64,000 bases of DNA from Hyphomicrobiales bacterium (GTDB lineage: Bacteria; Pseudomonadota; Alphaproteobacteria; Rhizobiales; Rhizobiaceae): NCBI GenBank assembly GCA_900465685.1, contig UEGR01000016.1:62001-126000 (forward strand). The letters run 5' to 3'. This document shows, one piece after another, positions 62,906 to 64,000 of this stretch. The notes beneath the pieces are model-generated. The model saw only the letters and a program-made list of their open reading frames with translations. It ran no database searches and had not been told where the DNA came from. The position numbers were made by a program, and so were the translations under genes. Positions within the stretch are counted from its first letter, which is position 1. Every line of letters starts with the position of its first letter.

Positions 62906-64000
62906 ATGAAAGAAAGAAACATTGCGATATCCAGTATGTTCTTCATGCTGGGACTATGCTTTGGCAGCTGGAGTTCTCGTATTGCATCGGTCAGGGACGC
63001 TCTTTCGATGTCGGATAGTATGCTTGGAAGCGTGCTCTTCGCATTGACGATGGGCTTGTTGATCTCGCTGCCGGTATCAGGATGGGCTATTGCAAGGATT
63101 GGGAGCAGGCTTGTCGGCGTAGCGACGATCATTATGATCGCTGTCCTGCTTGTCCTTGTACCGTTTATCACAAGCATCGCACAACTCATTGTTGTGGTAT
63201 TTGTTTTTGGCTTTTCTTACAGCGCCGTCAATGTTTCGAATAACACACAAGCCAGCATCATGGAGAGGTTGAGTGGCGAAACGAAACTATCATTCTTTCA
63301 TGGCCTATGGGGACTGGCGGGCTTCGTCGGCGCAAGCATCGGCGCTTTGACAATAGGTCAAGGCATCAGCATGTCCCTGCATTTTAGTCTGATATCAACC
63401 ATTGCGATTGTCTCTGCCTTTGCTTGCTGGCGGTTTCTCTACAATGAACCATCCCTCGAAACGACCGGAAGTGCTTTCGCAATACCGGACAGATCTCTCT
63501 TGAACTATGGCCTGATCGCCTTCTTTGGTATGGCATGTGAGGCGATTATGTATGACTGGAGTACCGTCTACTTTCACGATGTAGTAGCACCCGAACAACG
63601 CTATGTGGGCCTCGGCTTCGCAATGTTCATGGGTGCAATGACAGTCGGGCGGCTGTTTATCCTCAACAAGTTCGTTAATCGGTTCGGCATAAAGAGAACG
63701 CTACAATGGAGCGGTGCGTTAACGCTTGCCGGTTTCGCAACCGCTGTCGCTTTTCCAACTCTCATACTGTCAATTATCGGCTTCTGCCTCGCGGGGATCG
63801 GTATCTGTGGCGTCATTCCGTTGGTGGCTGGTGCTGCCGCCAGATCGTCGAACATGGCACCAAGCTCTGCGATAGCATCGGTTCTGACCATCGGTTTTGC
63901 CGGACTAATCATCTTTCCCCCATTGATAGGATTTCTCTCCGACACAGTCGGCCTTCGATACGCTTTCCTCGTTGGTGTGGTGTTAGCACTTGGGATTATT
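62906..64000 (+). CDS. MFS transporter (YbjJ-like), truncated by the window edge
   Basis: The open frame runs from ATG 62906 to the last base, 365 codons without a stop. It shows about 11 hydrophobic spans, with the FMLGLCFGSWSSRIASVRDAL start and the LSFFHGLWGLAGFVGASIGAL segment typical of the YbjJ/FucP-like branch of small-molecule MFS proteins. The substrate is unknown. It may be co-regulated with the SDR gene, 204 bases upstream. Confidence 0.85.
   Translation, partial: MKERNIAISSMFFMLGLCFGSWSSRIASVRDALSMSDSMLGSVLFALTMGLLISLPVSGWAIARIGSRLVGVATIIMIAVLLVLVPFITSIAQLIVVVFVFGFSYSAVNVSNNTQASIMERLSGETKLSFFHGLWGLAGFVGASIGALTIGQGISMSLHFSLISTIAIVSAFACWRFLYNEPSLETTGSAFAIPDRSLLNYGLIAFFGMACEAIMYDWSTVYFHDVVAPEQRYVGLGFAMFMGAMTVGRLFILNKFVNRFGIKRTLQWSGALTLAGFATAVAFPTLILSIIGFCLAGIGICGVIPLVAGAAARSSNMAPSSAIASVLTIGFAGLIIFPPLIGFLSDTVGLRYAFLVGVVLALGII

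Noticed and set aside
1-64000. tRNA, rRNA, CRISPR array, insertion sequence or prophage
   Set aside because: I looked for conserved tRNA-loop words, regular short repeats, transposase motifs and phage structural genes and found none that hold up; small structured RNAs could be missed.

Overview
The window looks like a chromosomal segment of an alphaproteobacterium of the Rhizobiales, most likely the Brucella/Ochrobactrum group. The reasons are the rhizobial-type gene families, two copies of an intergenic repeat typical of that order (9904-10001 and 25881-25980), a YejABEF-type transporter, MurG-like glycosyltransferases and a RhtX/FptX-type siderophore permease. No rRNA, tRNA, CRISPR array, intact insertion sequence or prophage was found. 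The genus is an inference from memory of gene families, not from a search.

Left part (1-5 kb): a class III aminotransferase with a divergent GntR/FCD regulator, a decayed piece of an amino-acid ABC transporter ATPase, and an enoyl-CoA hydratase with a divergent HxlR regulator that share an inverted-repeat operator.

Glycan region (about 4.5-28 kb): leftward genes encode a nucleotide-sugar dehydrogenase, a small methyltransferase, a 904-residue ABC exporter-like protein whose ATPase motifs have all been lost, and a cyclic-nucleotide-binding protein. A rightward, tightly packed run encodes a class III nucleotide cyclase, a secreted polysaccharide-lyase-like protein, a complete Yej-type ABC importer (fused ATPases, binding protein, two permeases) and three glycosyltransferases. 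Around it lie a methyltransferase-like protein, a large metallophosphoesterase, an MBL-fold hydrolase, a fourth glycosyltransferase and a polysaccharide deacetylase. I read this as one locus for making, modifying and taking up or sensing an undescribed surface glycan, possibly under cyclic-nucleotide control. It is the best candidate for an undescribed system here.

Middle part (28-36.5 kb): an MscS-type channel, a DUF3302-like/HlyD pair, clear wreckage of a polar amino-acid ABC transporter (permease and ATPase with deletions and frameshifts), then a diguanylate cyclase facing a CSS-EAL phosphodiesterase.

Right part (37-64 kb): an ECF sigma/FecR/STN-TonB receptor operon resembling HasI/HasS/HasR haem signalling. 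Next is a probable aromatic-acid catabolic region (ThDP decarboxylase, IclR, aldehyde dehydrogenase, Tat-exported amidohydrolase, MarR, AAHS transporter). Then a siderophore-uptake unit (AraC, TonB receptor, RhtX-like permease). A citrate-cycle-like group follows (AcnB, an unknown small protein, a citrate synthase and a divergent HTH-fused citrate synthase). The window closes with AraC/SDR and an MFS transporter cut by the right edge.
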